The notes: generated from the sequence alone by a model not told the origin. 8,681 nucleotides of DNA from Legionella genomosp. 1 (GCA_945901145.1 CAMDJY010000051.1:1-8681), one strand, 5' to 3'; counted from the first letter of the stretch, positions 1 through 6,829 are shown. Numbers and translations: made by a program.

Positions 1-1848
1 ACTTTAATCGAAAATGAAATTGATTTGTTACAAGTTGAAAAGCGGATTCGAGGCCGTGTTAAGCGTCAAATGGAAAAGAGCCAAAGAGAATATTATCTTA
101 ATGAGCAAATGAAGGCGATTCAAAAAGAACTTGGCGAAATGGGTGAAGAGGGCAACGAACTCGATCAACTTGAAAAATCCATTAATAAAGCGGGCATGCC
201 AAAGGAAGCAAAAGACAAAGCACATGCTGAATTGCGTAAATTAAAATTGATGCCCCCGATGTCTGCAGAAGCAACTGTTGTTCGGCATTATCTTGATTGG
301 ATGCTCAGTGTGCCTTGGAAGAAACGTAACAAAATTGAATTTGATTTAAAAAAAGCAGAACAATTATTGGATCAAGATCATTATGGTTTAGAAAAAGTTA
401 AAGAACGTATTATTGAATATCTCGCTGTACAGCAACGGGTAAAGCGTTTAAAAGGACCTATCTTATGTTTAGTCGGTCCACCAGGTGTGGGTAAAACCTC
501 GTTAGGTCAATCGATCGCTAATGCTACCGGCAGAACCTTTATTCGAATTGCTTTGGGTGGTGTCAGAGATGAAGCAGAAATTCGAGGACACCGGCGGACT
601 TATATTGGATCTATGCCTGGAAAGATTATTCAAAAATTGTGTAAAGCTGGTGTTAAAAATCCCCTGATTATGCTTGATGAAGTTGATAAAATGGCCATGG
701 ATTTTCGTGGGGATCCAGCATCAGCCTTACTAGAAGTTTTAGATCCTGAACAAAACCATACATTTAGTGATCATTACTTAGAGGTTAACTACGATTTAAG
801 CGATGTGATGTTTATTGCAACCGCGAATTCTCTAGAAATACCAGCGCCTTTATTAGACAGAATGGAAGTGATTCGCCTTGCTGGCTATACTGATGATGAA
901 AAAGTACATATTACTCAAAATTATCTTATTCCTAAACAGCGGATTGCCAATGGCTTAAAAGAAAATGAGATTGAATTCACCCACGATGGTATTCAAGAAG
1001 TCATTCGTCATTATACGCGCGAAGCAGGGGTTCGTAATCTCGATCGCAACATTGCAAATATTTGTCGAAAAGTTGTTAAAGATCTCCTGACACGTAAGCA
1101 GATTAAAAAAATCAAAGTAACTCAAAAAAATATTGAAAAATTTCTAGGGGTTGAAAAATTTCGCTATGGACTAGCAGAAGTCAATAATCAAATTGGTCAG
1201 GTGACAGGGCTTGCGTGGACAAGTGTTGGTGGAGAACTCCTGACAATAGAAGCTTCTATGATGCCTGGAAAAGGTAAAATTCTGCATACCGGTCAACTCG
1301 GTGAAGTGATGCAGGAATCTATTCATGCTGCACTCACTGTTGTCCGAAGTCGAGTCAAAACGTTTCATTTGCCTGAAGATTTTTATGAGACGCATGATAT
1401 ACATATCCATGTTCCTGAAGGGGCTACCCCTAAAGACGGCCCAAGTGCTGGTATTGGCATGTGTACAGTTCTCATGTCTGTCATTACTAAAATTCCAGTG
1501 AGAGCCGATGTAGCAATGACGGGTGAAATCACTTTGCGGGGGCAGGTACTTCCGATTGGTGGATTAAAAGAAAAATTGCTTGCAGCACACCGGGGTGGTA
1601 TTAAGCAGGTGATTATTCCTGAAGAAAATAAGAAAGATTTGGTTGAAATTCCTGATAATATCTTAAAAAAATTAGTGATTCATCCCGTCAAAACTATAGA
1701 ACAGGTTTTGGCAATTGCTTTGCTTCATGATCCAACGCAGGTGCGTGAACCTAAAAAAGAAAAAAAAGGTGTACGTTCGAAGACAAAAGACATGATGACA
1801 AAAAAAAAGTCACTAGAAACGAGAAATAATGATTTACATGTTGAGTAA
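1..1848 (+). CDS. lon: ATP-dependent protease Lon, 5'-truncated by window
   Basis: Lon is a cytoplasmic hexameric AAA+ serine protease that unfolds and degrades misfolded and short-lived regulatory proteins. The reading frame is open from base 1, and its first codons ([15 protein letters not shown]) match the coiled-coil region of Lon near residue 200, so about 195-200 N-terminal residues lie outside the window; the TTG at 25 is not a start. Visible in order: coiled coil with [20 protein letters not shown], Walker A GPPGVGKT (475-498), Walker B LIMLDE (664-681), sensor and arginine-finger region, then the protease domain with PKDGPSAG, whose catalytic Ser is the codon at 1444-1446, and the partner Lys in GGLKEK at 1573-1575. 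The catalytic dyad is intact. After the last conserved helix ([14 protein letters not shown]) there is an extra lysine-rich tail of roughly 35 residues that E. coli Lon lacks. hupB follows, as in many gammaproteobacteria. Confidence 0.98.
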   Translation, partial: TLIENEIDLLQVEKRIRGRVKRQMEKSQREYYLNEQMKAIQKELGEMGEEGNELDQLEKSINKAGMPKEAKDKAHAELRKLKLMPPMSAEATVVRHYLDWMLSVPWKKRNKIEFDLKKAEQLLDQDHYGLEKVKERIIEYLAVQQRVKRLKGPILCLVGPPGVGKTSLGQSIANATGRTFIRIALGGVRDEAEIRGHRRTYIGSMPGKIIQKLCKAGVKNPLIMLDEVDKMAMDFRGDPASALLEVLDPEQNHTFSDHYLEVNYDLSDVMFIATANSLEIPAPLLDRMEVIRLAGYTDDEKVHITQNYLIPKQRIANGLKENEIEFTHDGIQEVIRHYTREAGVRNLDRNIANICRKVVKDLLTRKQIKKIKVTQKNIEKFLGVEKFRYGLAEVNNQIGQVTGLAWTSVGGELLTIEASMMPGKGKILHTGQLGEVMQESIHAALTVVRSRVKTFHLPEDFYETHDIHIHVPEGATPKDGPSAGIGMCTVLMSVITKIPVRADVAMTGEITLRGQVLPIGGLKEKLLAAHRGGIKQVIIPEENKKDLVEIPDNILKKLVIHPVKTIEQVLAIALLHDPTQVREPKKEKKGVRSKTKDMMTKKKSLETRNNDLHVE

Positions 1849-1861
1849 TACGGGGTATATT

Positions 1862-1887
1862 CTCGTCGTCGCTCAGTAATGACGGGC
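1862..1887. repeat. possible degenerate CGTCATT-type interspersed repeat
   Basis: Read on the minus strand this stretch begins GCCCGTCATTACTGAGCGAC and continues GACGAG. It resembles the CGTCATTGCGAGCGA-type short repeats scattered between genes in several intracellular and environmental bacteria. Only one copy is visible in the window, with no clear partner arm, so this is a resemblance only. Confidence 0.2.
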
Positions 1888-1905
1888 TTTAAACGATATA
1901 AATGC

Positions 1906-1934
1906 TTGACGCGAGCTAACGGATTTGATTTAAT
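1906..1934 (+). promoter_or_regulatory. sigma70-like promoter of hupB
   Basis: TTGACG at 1906-1911 matches five of six bases of the -35 consensus. After a 17-base spacer comes TTTAAT at 1929-1934, five of six for the -10 box. Transcription would be expected to start around 1941-1943, some 35 bases before the hupB ATG. This would let hupB and the following tRNAs be expressed independently of lon. Confidence 0.65.
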
Positions 1935-1949
1935 TTAATCCGGATTAAA
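1934..1949. promoter_or_regulatory. 16-bp perfect palindrome at the hupB transcription start
   Basis: TTTAATCCGGATTAAA reads the same on both strands. It begins on the last base of the proposed -10 box and covers the expected transcription start. That position suits the operator of a dimeric repressor blocking RNA polymerase, but no regulator gene is visible here to pair with it. As RNA it would have no loop unless the central bases stay open, so a protein-binding role is more likely than a hairpin. Function is inferred from position only. Confidence 0.4.
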
Positions 1950-1975
1950 GGAAGAAGACTAGCAAAGGGGATACA

Positions 1976-2251
1976 ATGAATAAGAGTGAATTGATTGAAG
2001 CTATTGCTCAGGGTTCAGGTGTAACAAAGGCCGATGCGAATAGAGTTATAGAAACTTTTATGAGCACTGTGACTGATGTTTTAAAATCTGGAGACCAGCT
2101 TATTTTAACAGGTTTTTGCTCTTTGTCAGTTGGGAATCGGGCAGAAAGAAAGGGTAGAGATCCTCGTACTGGTAAAGAAATTAAAATTAAAGCATCACGG
2201 GTTGTTAAATTTAAGACTGGTAAATTGCTGAAAGAAGCAGTACAGAATTAA
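1976..2251 (+). CDS. hupB: HU-type DNA-binding protein (HU-beta-like)
   Basis: HU is a small basic nucleoid protein that binds and bends DNA as a dimer and helps compact the chromosome. The 91-residue length equals the family norm (about 90), and it begins MNKSELIEAIAQGSG like HU-beta. The beta-arm carries GRDPRTGKEIKI (residues 60-71), with the conserved proline that intercalates at DNA kinks, and the end RVVKFKTGKLLKEAV matches the C-terminal helix. Start ATG 1976 is supported by AAAGGGG at 1964-1970, five bases upstream. An oddity is the usually invariant GFGTF turn, which reads GFCSL here (Cys48, Leu50). The position after lon supports HU rather than IHF. The promoter at 1906 and the palindrome at 1934 suggest separate regulation. 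The stop codon is only 9 bases before tRNA-Val. Confidence 0.93.
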   Translation: MNKSELIEAIAQGSGVTKADANRVIETFMSTVTDVLKSGDQLILTGFCSLSVGNRAERKGRDPRTGKEIKIKASRVVKFKTGKLLKEAVQN

Positions 2252-2260
2252 CTTTTTTTG

Positions 2261-2336
2261 GGGTGCTTAGCTCAGCTGGGAGAGCATCGCCCTTACAAGG
2301 CGAGGGTCGCAGGTTCGATCCCTGCAGCACCCACCA
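2261..2336 (+). tRNA. tRNA-Val (anticodon UAC)
   Basis: This is a 76-base cloverleaf. The acceptor arms GGGTGCT (2261-2267) and AGCACCC (2326-2332) pair fully, followed by discriminator A and an encoded CCA (2334-2336). The D-arm is GCTC/GAGC, the anticodon stem TCGCC/GGCGA encloses CTTACAA with anticodon TAC at 2294-2296, and the T-arm is GCAGG-TTCGATC-CCTGC. It lies 9 bases after the hupB stop and has no convincing promoter of its own, so it is probably cut from the hupB transcript. Confidence 0.98.
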
Positions 2337-2342
2337 CGAGTT

Positions 2343-2419
2343 GGAGTGGTAGTTCAGTTGGTTAGAATACCGGCCTGTCACGCCGGGGGTCGCGGGTTCG
2401 AGCCCCGTCCACTCCGCCA
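2343..2419 (+). tRNA. tRNA-Asp (anticodon GUC)
   Basis: This is a 77-base cloverleaf very close to E. coli tRNA-Asp. The acceptor arms GGAGTGG (2343-2349) and CCACTCC (2409-2415) pair fully, with discriminator G and an encoded CCA at 2417-2419. The anticodon loop CTGTCAC contains GTC at 2377-2379, and the T-loop has TTCGAGC. Only six bases separate it from tRNA-Val, so the two are expected to be processed from one precursor ending at the terminator at 2426-2450. Confidence 0.98.
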
Positions 2420-2425
2420 CATATT

Positions 2426-2450
2426 ACGCGCCTTAGGGCGCGTTTTTCTT
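2426..2450 (+). terminator. intrinsic terminator after the tRNA pair
   Basis: A seven-base-pair GC-rich stem ACGCGCC/GGCGCGT (2426-2432 and 2437-2443) with loop TTAG is followed by TTTTCTT. It is a textbook Rho-independent terminator for the hupB-tRNA-tRNA transcript. It ends only 11 bases before the ppiD start codon. Confidence 0.9.
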
Positions 2451-2461
2451 ATGGATTTCCG

Positions 2462-4000
2462 ATGATACTGCAAAAACTTAATAAACGTCTTCAAGGAACA
2501 GTTGCATGGATTATTGTTGTTTTGGTGGCAATTACGTTTACGCTTTTTGGTGTAGAATATTATATGCAGTCTCGACAATCACCTTCAGATATAATTGTTG
2601 AGATCAACCATAAATCTATTTCAAAACAGTATTTCGATACTCAATATGAACGTTTTCGTCGCATGATTGACTCTCAGCAAAAGACTCCCATAGCAGAACA
2701 ACAATTAAAACAAACCCTACTCAATGACCTAATATCTAAACGTATTGCCCTAGATTCTGCAGAGCATTTTGGTTTTTACCTAAGTCGTACCCAAGCCGAC
2801 CAAGCGATTATGCAAATTCCTCAATTCCAAGAAAACCATCATTTTTCTCCAGAGCGTTATCAGCAAATTTTAAGTCATGGCTTATTAACCCACGATACGT
2901 TTCAACAAGAAGTGCTTCAAGATCTATTATTAAATCAACAACGGTTTGCTTTTATCGCAACGGCTTTCGCTTTACCTTCTGAAGTTGATACATTTATAAA
3001 ACAGGATGCTCAAAAACGTGATTATCGTTATTTGCTTATATCCGATGATTTGTTTTTAAATAAATTAATAATTTCATCAGATGAGATTAAAAAATATTAT
3101 CAAAAACATGCACAGCAATATCAAGATCCAATGACTGTGAGTCTAGATGTTGTGCGTTTAGCTATGCCAAATATTAAATCCCAAATTCAGGTAACAGAAG
3201 CGGATATTGTAGCTTATTACAAGCAAACTGGTGATTTAAAGCCTTTGAGTGAAGTACATTCGATGATTGAGGCGCAGTTGCTTCTGGAGCGTGCCCAATT
3301 TGCATTTTCGACTAAATTTGAAAGATTATCTGATTTAAGTTATGAAACCCCTGAGAGCCTAGAGCCTGTTGCTAAAGCCTTACATCTCCCGATGGAAAGA
3401 ACCCCTTTTTTCAGTCAAGTCGGTGGTGAGTCTGATTTAACTAAAAATCCAAAGGTGATTCAGGCTGCATTTAGTCGAGATGTTTTAGAGCTGGGTAATA
3501 ACAGTGCTCCAATCCAATTAGATGATGAAACTGTTATTGTCTTGCGTGTTGCGGATCACACAGAGCCTAAGCAAAAACCGCTTGATGAAGTGACACAGGT
3601 CATTAAAAAACAGCTTGCTCTTTTAAAAGCAAAGCAAGAAGCAATTAAATTGGGTGAGGCGATTTGGCATACTCAAGATAAAACAACTCGCGAACAGCTG
3701 ATTAAAAATAATCAATTGCAATGGCAGTTAGCAAAAAATAAAAGCAAATCTTCTACGTCTATCAACCAATTAGCTTTTAACCTGGCAGCTCATCCGGGCG
3801 AGCTTACCGGTAGTTATTTGCAAGATCATGCTGGTTACGTGGTGATTGAGTTGCAACATGTTGCCGATGGTCAAGTGAGTAAGGTAGATTCAAAACAACG
3901 CGCCGATATTCAAAAACAACTAGCGTTGCAACAGGGTCAGTTGGATTATGATTTGTATTTGCAATATATTCTACGCCAGGCCAAGATCAAGCAATATTAA
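2462..4000 (+). CDS. ppiD: PpiD-like membrane-anchored periplasmic chaperone lacking the parvulin domain
   Basis: PpiD is an inner-membrane protein near the SecYEG translocon that helps emerging periplasmic and outer-membrane proteins fold. This 512-residue protein starts with a short cytoplasmic stretch and one membrane anchor (about 14-31, AWIIVVLVAITFTLFGV), then a SurA-N-like chaperone region (about 40-165) and linker segments SSDEIKKYYQKHAQQY (205-220) and VTEADIVAYYKQ (244-255). In E. coli PpiD (623 residues) a PPIC-type parvulin domain follows this last segment. Here it passes almost directly to KPLSEVHSMIEAQLLLERAQ, the segment after parvulin, so about 100 residues seem missing in frame. 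The C-terminal half, with VIVLRVADHTEPKQKPLDEV, matches the rest of PpiD. The start is fixed by the anchor; only a weak GGA (2453-2455) serves as ribosome site. Its place after hupB and the tRNAs supports the identification. Confidence 0.88.
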   Translation: MILQKLNKRLQGTVAWIIVVLVAITFTLFGVEYYMQSRQSPSDIIVEINHKSISKQYFDTQYERFRRMIDSQQKTPIAEQQLKQTLLNDLISKRIALDSAEHFGFYLSRTQADQAIMQIPQFQENHHFSPERYQQILSHGLLTHDTFQQEVLQDLLLNQQRFAFIATAFALPSEVDTFIKQDAQKRDYRYLLISDDLFLNKLIISSDEIKKYYQKHAQQYQDPMTVSLDVVRLAMPNIKSQIQVTEADIVAYYKQTGDLKPLSEVHSMIEAQLLLERAQFAFSTKFERLSDLSYETPESLEPVAKALHLPMERTPFFSQVGGESDLTKNPKVIQAAFSRDVLELGNNSAPIQLDDETVIVLRVADHTEPKQKPLDEVTQVIKKQLALLKAKQEAIKLGEAIWHTQDKTTREQLIKNNQLQWQLAKNKSKSSTSINQLAFNLAAHPGELTGSYLQDHAGYVVIELQHVADGQVSKVDSKQRADIQKQLALQQGQLDYDLYLQYILRQAKIKQY

Positions 4001-4018
4001 ATTTGCATTTTCTGTTCA

Positions 4019-4042
4019 AAAAATCTAATATTACAGATTTTT
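4019..4042. other. AT-rich hairpin just before the ABC transporter start
   Basis: AAAAATCT (4019-4026) and AGATTTTT (4035-4042) form an eight-base-pair stem around loop AATATTAC, ending four bases before the ATG at 4047. It has few GC pairs and lacks a separate T-run, so it would be a poor terminator. It could reduce translation of the next gene by occupying the ribosome-binding region, which shows no purine-rich Shine-Dalgarno sequence. Confidence 0.35.
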
Positions 4043-4046
4043 AGAT

Positions 4047-5846
4047 ATGATCATTATGATTACTTTTAATTCAACCGTGCAAAAATCTCTCCATTTAACC
4101 AAGCAATATTTCTTTCATTCTGATGAAAAAACGATTGCTTGGTTACTTTTAATTGGCGCCGTGATCAGTATCTTGTTGATTGCGGGATGCACGTTTTTGC
4201 TCACTTGGTTTTCTACCCTCATGTGGACTGCGCTTTACATGACGAATCTCGCTTTGTTTCTTCATAGTTCGCTTTTATTTTCATTCAGTTTGATTGGCGT
4301 GATCACGGCATTTATTACCAAACAGTATTGCTCTGATTATTTAGGCAGTCGTTGGCGTAAGTGGGCTATTCTGCAATATACAGATAAATATTTAGATAAA
4401 AAAAGATATTTGTCTTTAGAACGCACGGCTCAACAGATTGATAATCCGGCACAACGGATTCAAGAAGATCTTAAATCTTTTGTTGATTTAACGTTACAGT
4501 TATCTTTGGATTTTCTGCATTCAAGTATTCGTATTGGTCTGTTTGTCGGTGTATTGTGGGTAGTTGGGGGTGCATTATCGATTTCATTGTTCGGTTTGAG
4601 TTTAACGATTCCCGGGTATTTAGTCTGGTGTGCAATATTATTTTCATTGCTTGGGAACTTTTTAACGCATAAAATTGGGCAGGTACTTTCTAAATTAACC
4701 AATCAAAAAAAACAACTTGAAGCTGATTTACGTAAAGAACTTGAATTTGTGCGGGGTGAAAGTGAAAACATTGCACAACTTCAAGCTGAGTCATGGCATA
4801 AACAGAAAATATTAGATAAAAATAATGCAATTTATGCCAATAGCAATCAAAAAATTAATACACAAACTAAAATTTCAATTTTTCAAAATTTTTATCTGCA
4901 GGCAACGTCTTATATTCCGCTGATTGCAACAGCACCGCTCATATTTTTAAATAAATTTCCTATAAATCAATTAGGTCAAGTGATTGGCGCATTTGTTGAA
5001 ATTCAATCTGGATTTTCGTGGTTTGCTACGTCTTACCCAAAATTAATGGATTATCAAACGAGTATATCTAGGCTTTCTGCGTTAGATGAGGCTTTGCATG
5101 CTTTTGATAAACCTACGGCGAACGAACAGATTAAATTTCAAAATAGAGCATCGAACCAACCGATAGAAGTTAAGCATGTAAATCTCACAACACCGACCAG
5201 TACTCAACACATTTTACGTGGTATTGATTTAACTTTTAAGCCAGGCGAAACTGTTTTGATCAAAGGTGACTCAGGTCTTGGAAAAAGTTCTCTGTTTAAA
5301 GTTCTTGCTAATACTTGGGCCTATGGTAAAGGTGAAGTGAGTTTACCGCAATTGAAACATACATTTTTCTTATCACAACAGCCATTAATTCCTCATGCGT
5401 CATTAAGAGCTGTTTTGGCGTATCCTGAGCCTGAAAATACCTACCCAGATGCAGCGTATACAAGAGCGCTCGAGGCAGTCGGTGGGCTTGATGCTTTAAT
5501 TAACCAACTAGATACTCAAGCAGCATGGTATGATCGTCTTTCAGGTGGAGAGAAACAACGCATTGCTTTTTGTAGAGTGTTACTCAAAAAACCAAAATGG
5601 CTGTTCATGGATGAATCAACATCAGCATTGGATGCAAAACACGAACAAAAAATTTATCAATTACTGAGGAATGAATTAAAAGAAACAACATTTATCAGTA
5701 TCACGCATAACGCGAGCGTTAATGCATTTCATGACAGGATTCTGTTTTTGAAGAAAGATGCTGAGGGCCAAGTGACTATCCTTGAATCGCAACATTCTTT
5801 GAACGATGGTGAAATAAATTTAACTCAAAAGGATATGGCATGCTGA
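4047..5846 (+). CDS. ABC transporter, fused membrane and ATPase domains, YddA/SbmA/BacA type
   Basis: This is a 599-residue half-transporter expected to act as an inner-membrane homodimer. The N-terminal part (about 30-330) has several hydrophobic helices (e.g. 31-52, 66-90, 160-178, 186-206) and the family signatures YLGSRWRKW (98-106) and DNPAQRIQEDL (132-142), as in YddA and SbmA/BacA, relatives of the peroxisomal ABCD proteins. The ATPase domain carries Walker A GDSGLGKSS (407-415), a Q-loop near SQQP (443-446), signature LSGGEKQR (498-505), Walker B WLFMDE (518-523), D-loop SALD (526-529) and switch His554, so it should be active. Family members move peptides, cobalamin or bleomycin-like compounds; the substrate here cannot be read from sequence. 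ATG 4056 is an alternative start; neither has a good ribosome site. It lies 46 bases after ppiD and overlaps the HIT gene by 7 bases. Confidence 0.9.
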   Translation: MIIMITFNSTVQKSLHLTKQYFFHSDEKTIAWLLLIGAVISILLIAGCTFLLTWFSTLMWTALYMTNLALFLHSSLLFSFSLIGVITAFITKQYCSDYLGSRWRKWAILQYTDKYLDKKRYLSLERTAQQIDNPAQRIQEDLKSFVDLTLQLSLDFLHSSIRIGLFVGVLWVVGGALSISLFGLSLTIPGYLVWCAILFSLLGNFLTHKIGQVLSKLTNQKKQLEADLRKELEFVRGESENIAQLQAESWHKQKILDKNNAIYANSNQKINTQTKISIFQNFYLQATSYIPLIATAPLIFLNKFPINQLGQVIGAFVEIQSGFSWFATSYPKLMDYQTSISRLSALDEALHAFDKPTANEQIKFQNRASNQPIEVKHVNLTTPTSTQHILRGIDLTFKPGETVLIKGDSGLGKSSLFKVLANTWAYGKGEVSLPQLKHTFFLSQQPLIPHASLRAVLAYPEPENTYPDAAYTRALEAVGGLDALINQLDTQAAWYDRLSGGEKQRIAFCRVLLKKPKWLFMDESTSALDAKHEQKIYQLLRNELKETTFISITHNASVNAFHDRILFLKKDAEGQVTILESQHSLNDGEINLTQKDMAC

Positions 5847-6304
5847 CGCACGATATAAATTATCAGGATGATTTTCAATTAGACCATCGCTTACAGTCGA
5901 GTTGTTTTCAATTAATCGATTGGCCGCTTTGTCGGGTATTATTAAAAAATAATGCTGATTATCCGTGGTTTATTTTGGTCCCTCGTAGACAAAATTTGGT
6001 TGAAATCACTGATTTCTCGCAATCAGATCAACATCAATTAATGGATGAAGTGCATTTATTATCTAGAATTATTCAAGAATTTTTTCAACCTAATAAGATT
6101 AATTTAGCGAGTTTAGGCAATATTGTGAGCCAGTTTCATCTGCATGTCGTGGCTCGATTTCACCATGATGCTTTGTGGCCGCAAGGCATTTGGCAGTCTA
6201 CAACCGCTGAAACGCCTTATCTTAACCCTGATGCGTTGATAAGCCGTTTAATAGTTTATTTGCAATTAAACAAAGTCGGTGTTTGTGAGACCAGCTCTGT
6301 TTGA
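5840..6304 (+). CDS. HIT (histidine triad) family protein
   Basis: HIT proteins are small nucleotide-binding hydrolases or transferases acting on substrates such as AMP-lysine or dinucleoside polyphosphates. The 154-residue product has the fold's WFILVPRR strand (43-50), LGN (92-94) and the motif HLHVVAR (100-106) followed by WPQGIW (113-118). The first two triad histidines are present, including the likely nucleophile His102; the third position is Val104. A change to HxHxxxR with a WPxxIW follow-up is, from memory, usual for a proteobacterial HIT subgroup, so loss of activity need not follow. Start ATG 5840 lies inside the end of the transporter gene and is preceded by AAAAGGA (5827-5833), a good ribosome site, so translational coupling is likely. 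The physiological substrate is unknown. Confidence 0.88.
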   Translation: MLTHDINYQDDFQLDHRLQSSCFQLIDWPLCRVLLKNNADYPWFILVPRRQNLVEITDFSQSDQHQLMDEVHLLSRIIQEFFQPNKINLASLGNIVSQFHLHVVARFHHDALWPQGIWQSTTAETPYLNPDALISRLIVYLQLNKVGVCETSSV

Positions 6305-6439
6305 GTCTGAGCCTCAGCGAATATTATCGTTAACGTTTTTTATAAGATGTTTTTTTTTGTAAAATTCAGCTCAGCCTATGATTTTATATCCTGTAAAAAT
6401 ATGTTAATCTGGACAGGTAATAATCTGTGGGTGTTAGAC

Positions 6440-6829
6440 ATGAAAGAACAAGAAACAGCCAAAAAAGAACGTTTACAAACAATTGATTGGCTGATTGAAT
6501 ATTTTCCTGCAGCTTTTTTTAAACAAGCAAGGGATATTAAACCGCTGAAAATTGGTATTTTTGATGAAATTATTGAATTTTACGACCGTTTAAATACACC
6601 ACCGTTCAGCAAGAAAAAAATTCGTGAAGCGCTGAATTATTATAGTGCCTCTCCGGGTTATTTGAATAGTCAGAAGACAGGGGCCGCCCGCATTGACTTG
6701 TATGGGAATGAAGTTGATATTGTCACTGATGAGCAAGCAAAATATGCGTACCATCGGTTTCAAGAACGATACGCACATGGTCGAAAAAATAAACCTACTC
6801 CGTCCGCCGAGCCACTACCAAGTAATTAA
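6440..6829 (+). CDS. minimal ProQ/FinO-domain RNA-binding protein
   Basis: ProQ/FinO-domain proteins bind structured RNAs, often terminator-like hairpins of small RNAs and mRNA 3' ends, and act as RNA chaperones. The 129-residue product is almost entirely this domain: IDWLIEYFPAAFF (15-27), the diagnostic KPLKIGIFDEI (34-44), FSKKKIREALNYYSASPGYL (56-75) and GAARIDLYGN (81-90), then EVTDEQ-like IVTDEQAKYA and a short proline-rich tail. It lacks the long linker and C-terminal Tudor-like domain of E. coli ProQ, resembling compact forms such as the Neisseria protein. Start: the open frame reaches back to 6347, but homology begins only after ATG 6440, with a weak GGG at 6429-6431; GTG 6431 is an alternative. 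Legionella has a related competence-repressing protein, RocC, but which paralogue this is cannot be decided. Its last 35 bases overlap the end of ubiG on the other strand. Confidence 0.9.
   Translation: MKEQETAKKERLQTIDWLIEYFPAAFFKQARDIKPLKIGIFDEIIEFYDRLNTPPFSKKKIREALNYYSASPGYLNSQKTGAARIDLYGNEVDIVTDEQAKYAYHRFQERYAHGRKNKPTPSAEPLPSN

Noticed and set aside
1171..1410. Minus-strand open frame inside lon
   Set aside because: It is a shadow of the strongly conserved Lon protease domain and has no family resemblance.
2211..2420. Minus-strand open frame of 69 codons over the hupB end and both tRNAs
   Set aside because: Its translation (such as GLEPATPGV and LQGSNLRPSP) is the well-known false product of reading tRNA genes on the opposite strand.
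2378..2578. Minus-strand open frame of 66 codons over tRNA-Asp, the terminator and the ppiD start
   Set aside because: It crosses a tRNA and an intrinsic terminator and lies opposite the ppiD membrane anchor; it has no recognisable protein features.
4460..4702. Minus-strand open frame inside the ABC transporter
   Set aside because: It is a shadow of the membrane-domain coding sequence, with no start context or homology.
6305..6360. Possible terminator after the HIT gene (CTGA/TCAG, CGTTAACG and following T-runs)
   Set aside because: The stems have only four base pairs or no loop, too weak to call despite the T-rich stretch.
6347..6439. N-terminal extension of the ProQ-like protein (start at 6347)
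   Set aside because: The 31 extra residues come from AT-rich leader with no ribosome site and no family similarity; ATG 6440 starts right before the conserved domain.
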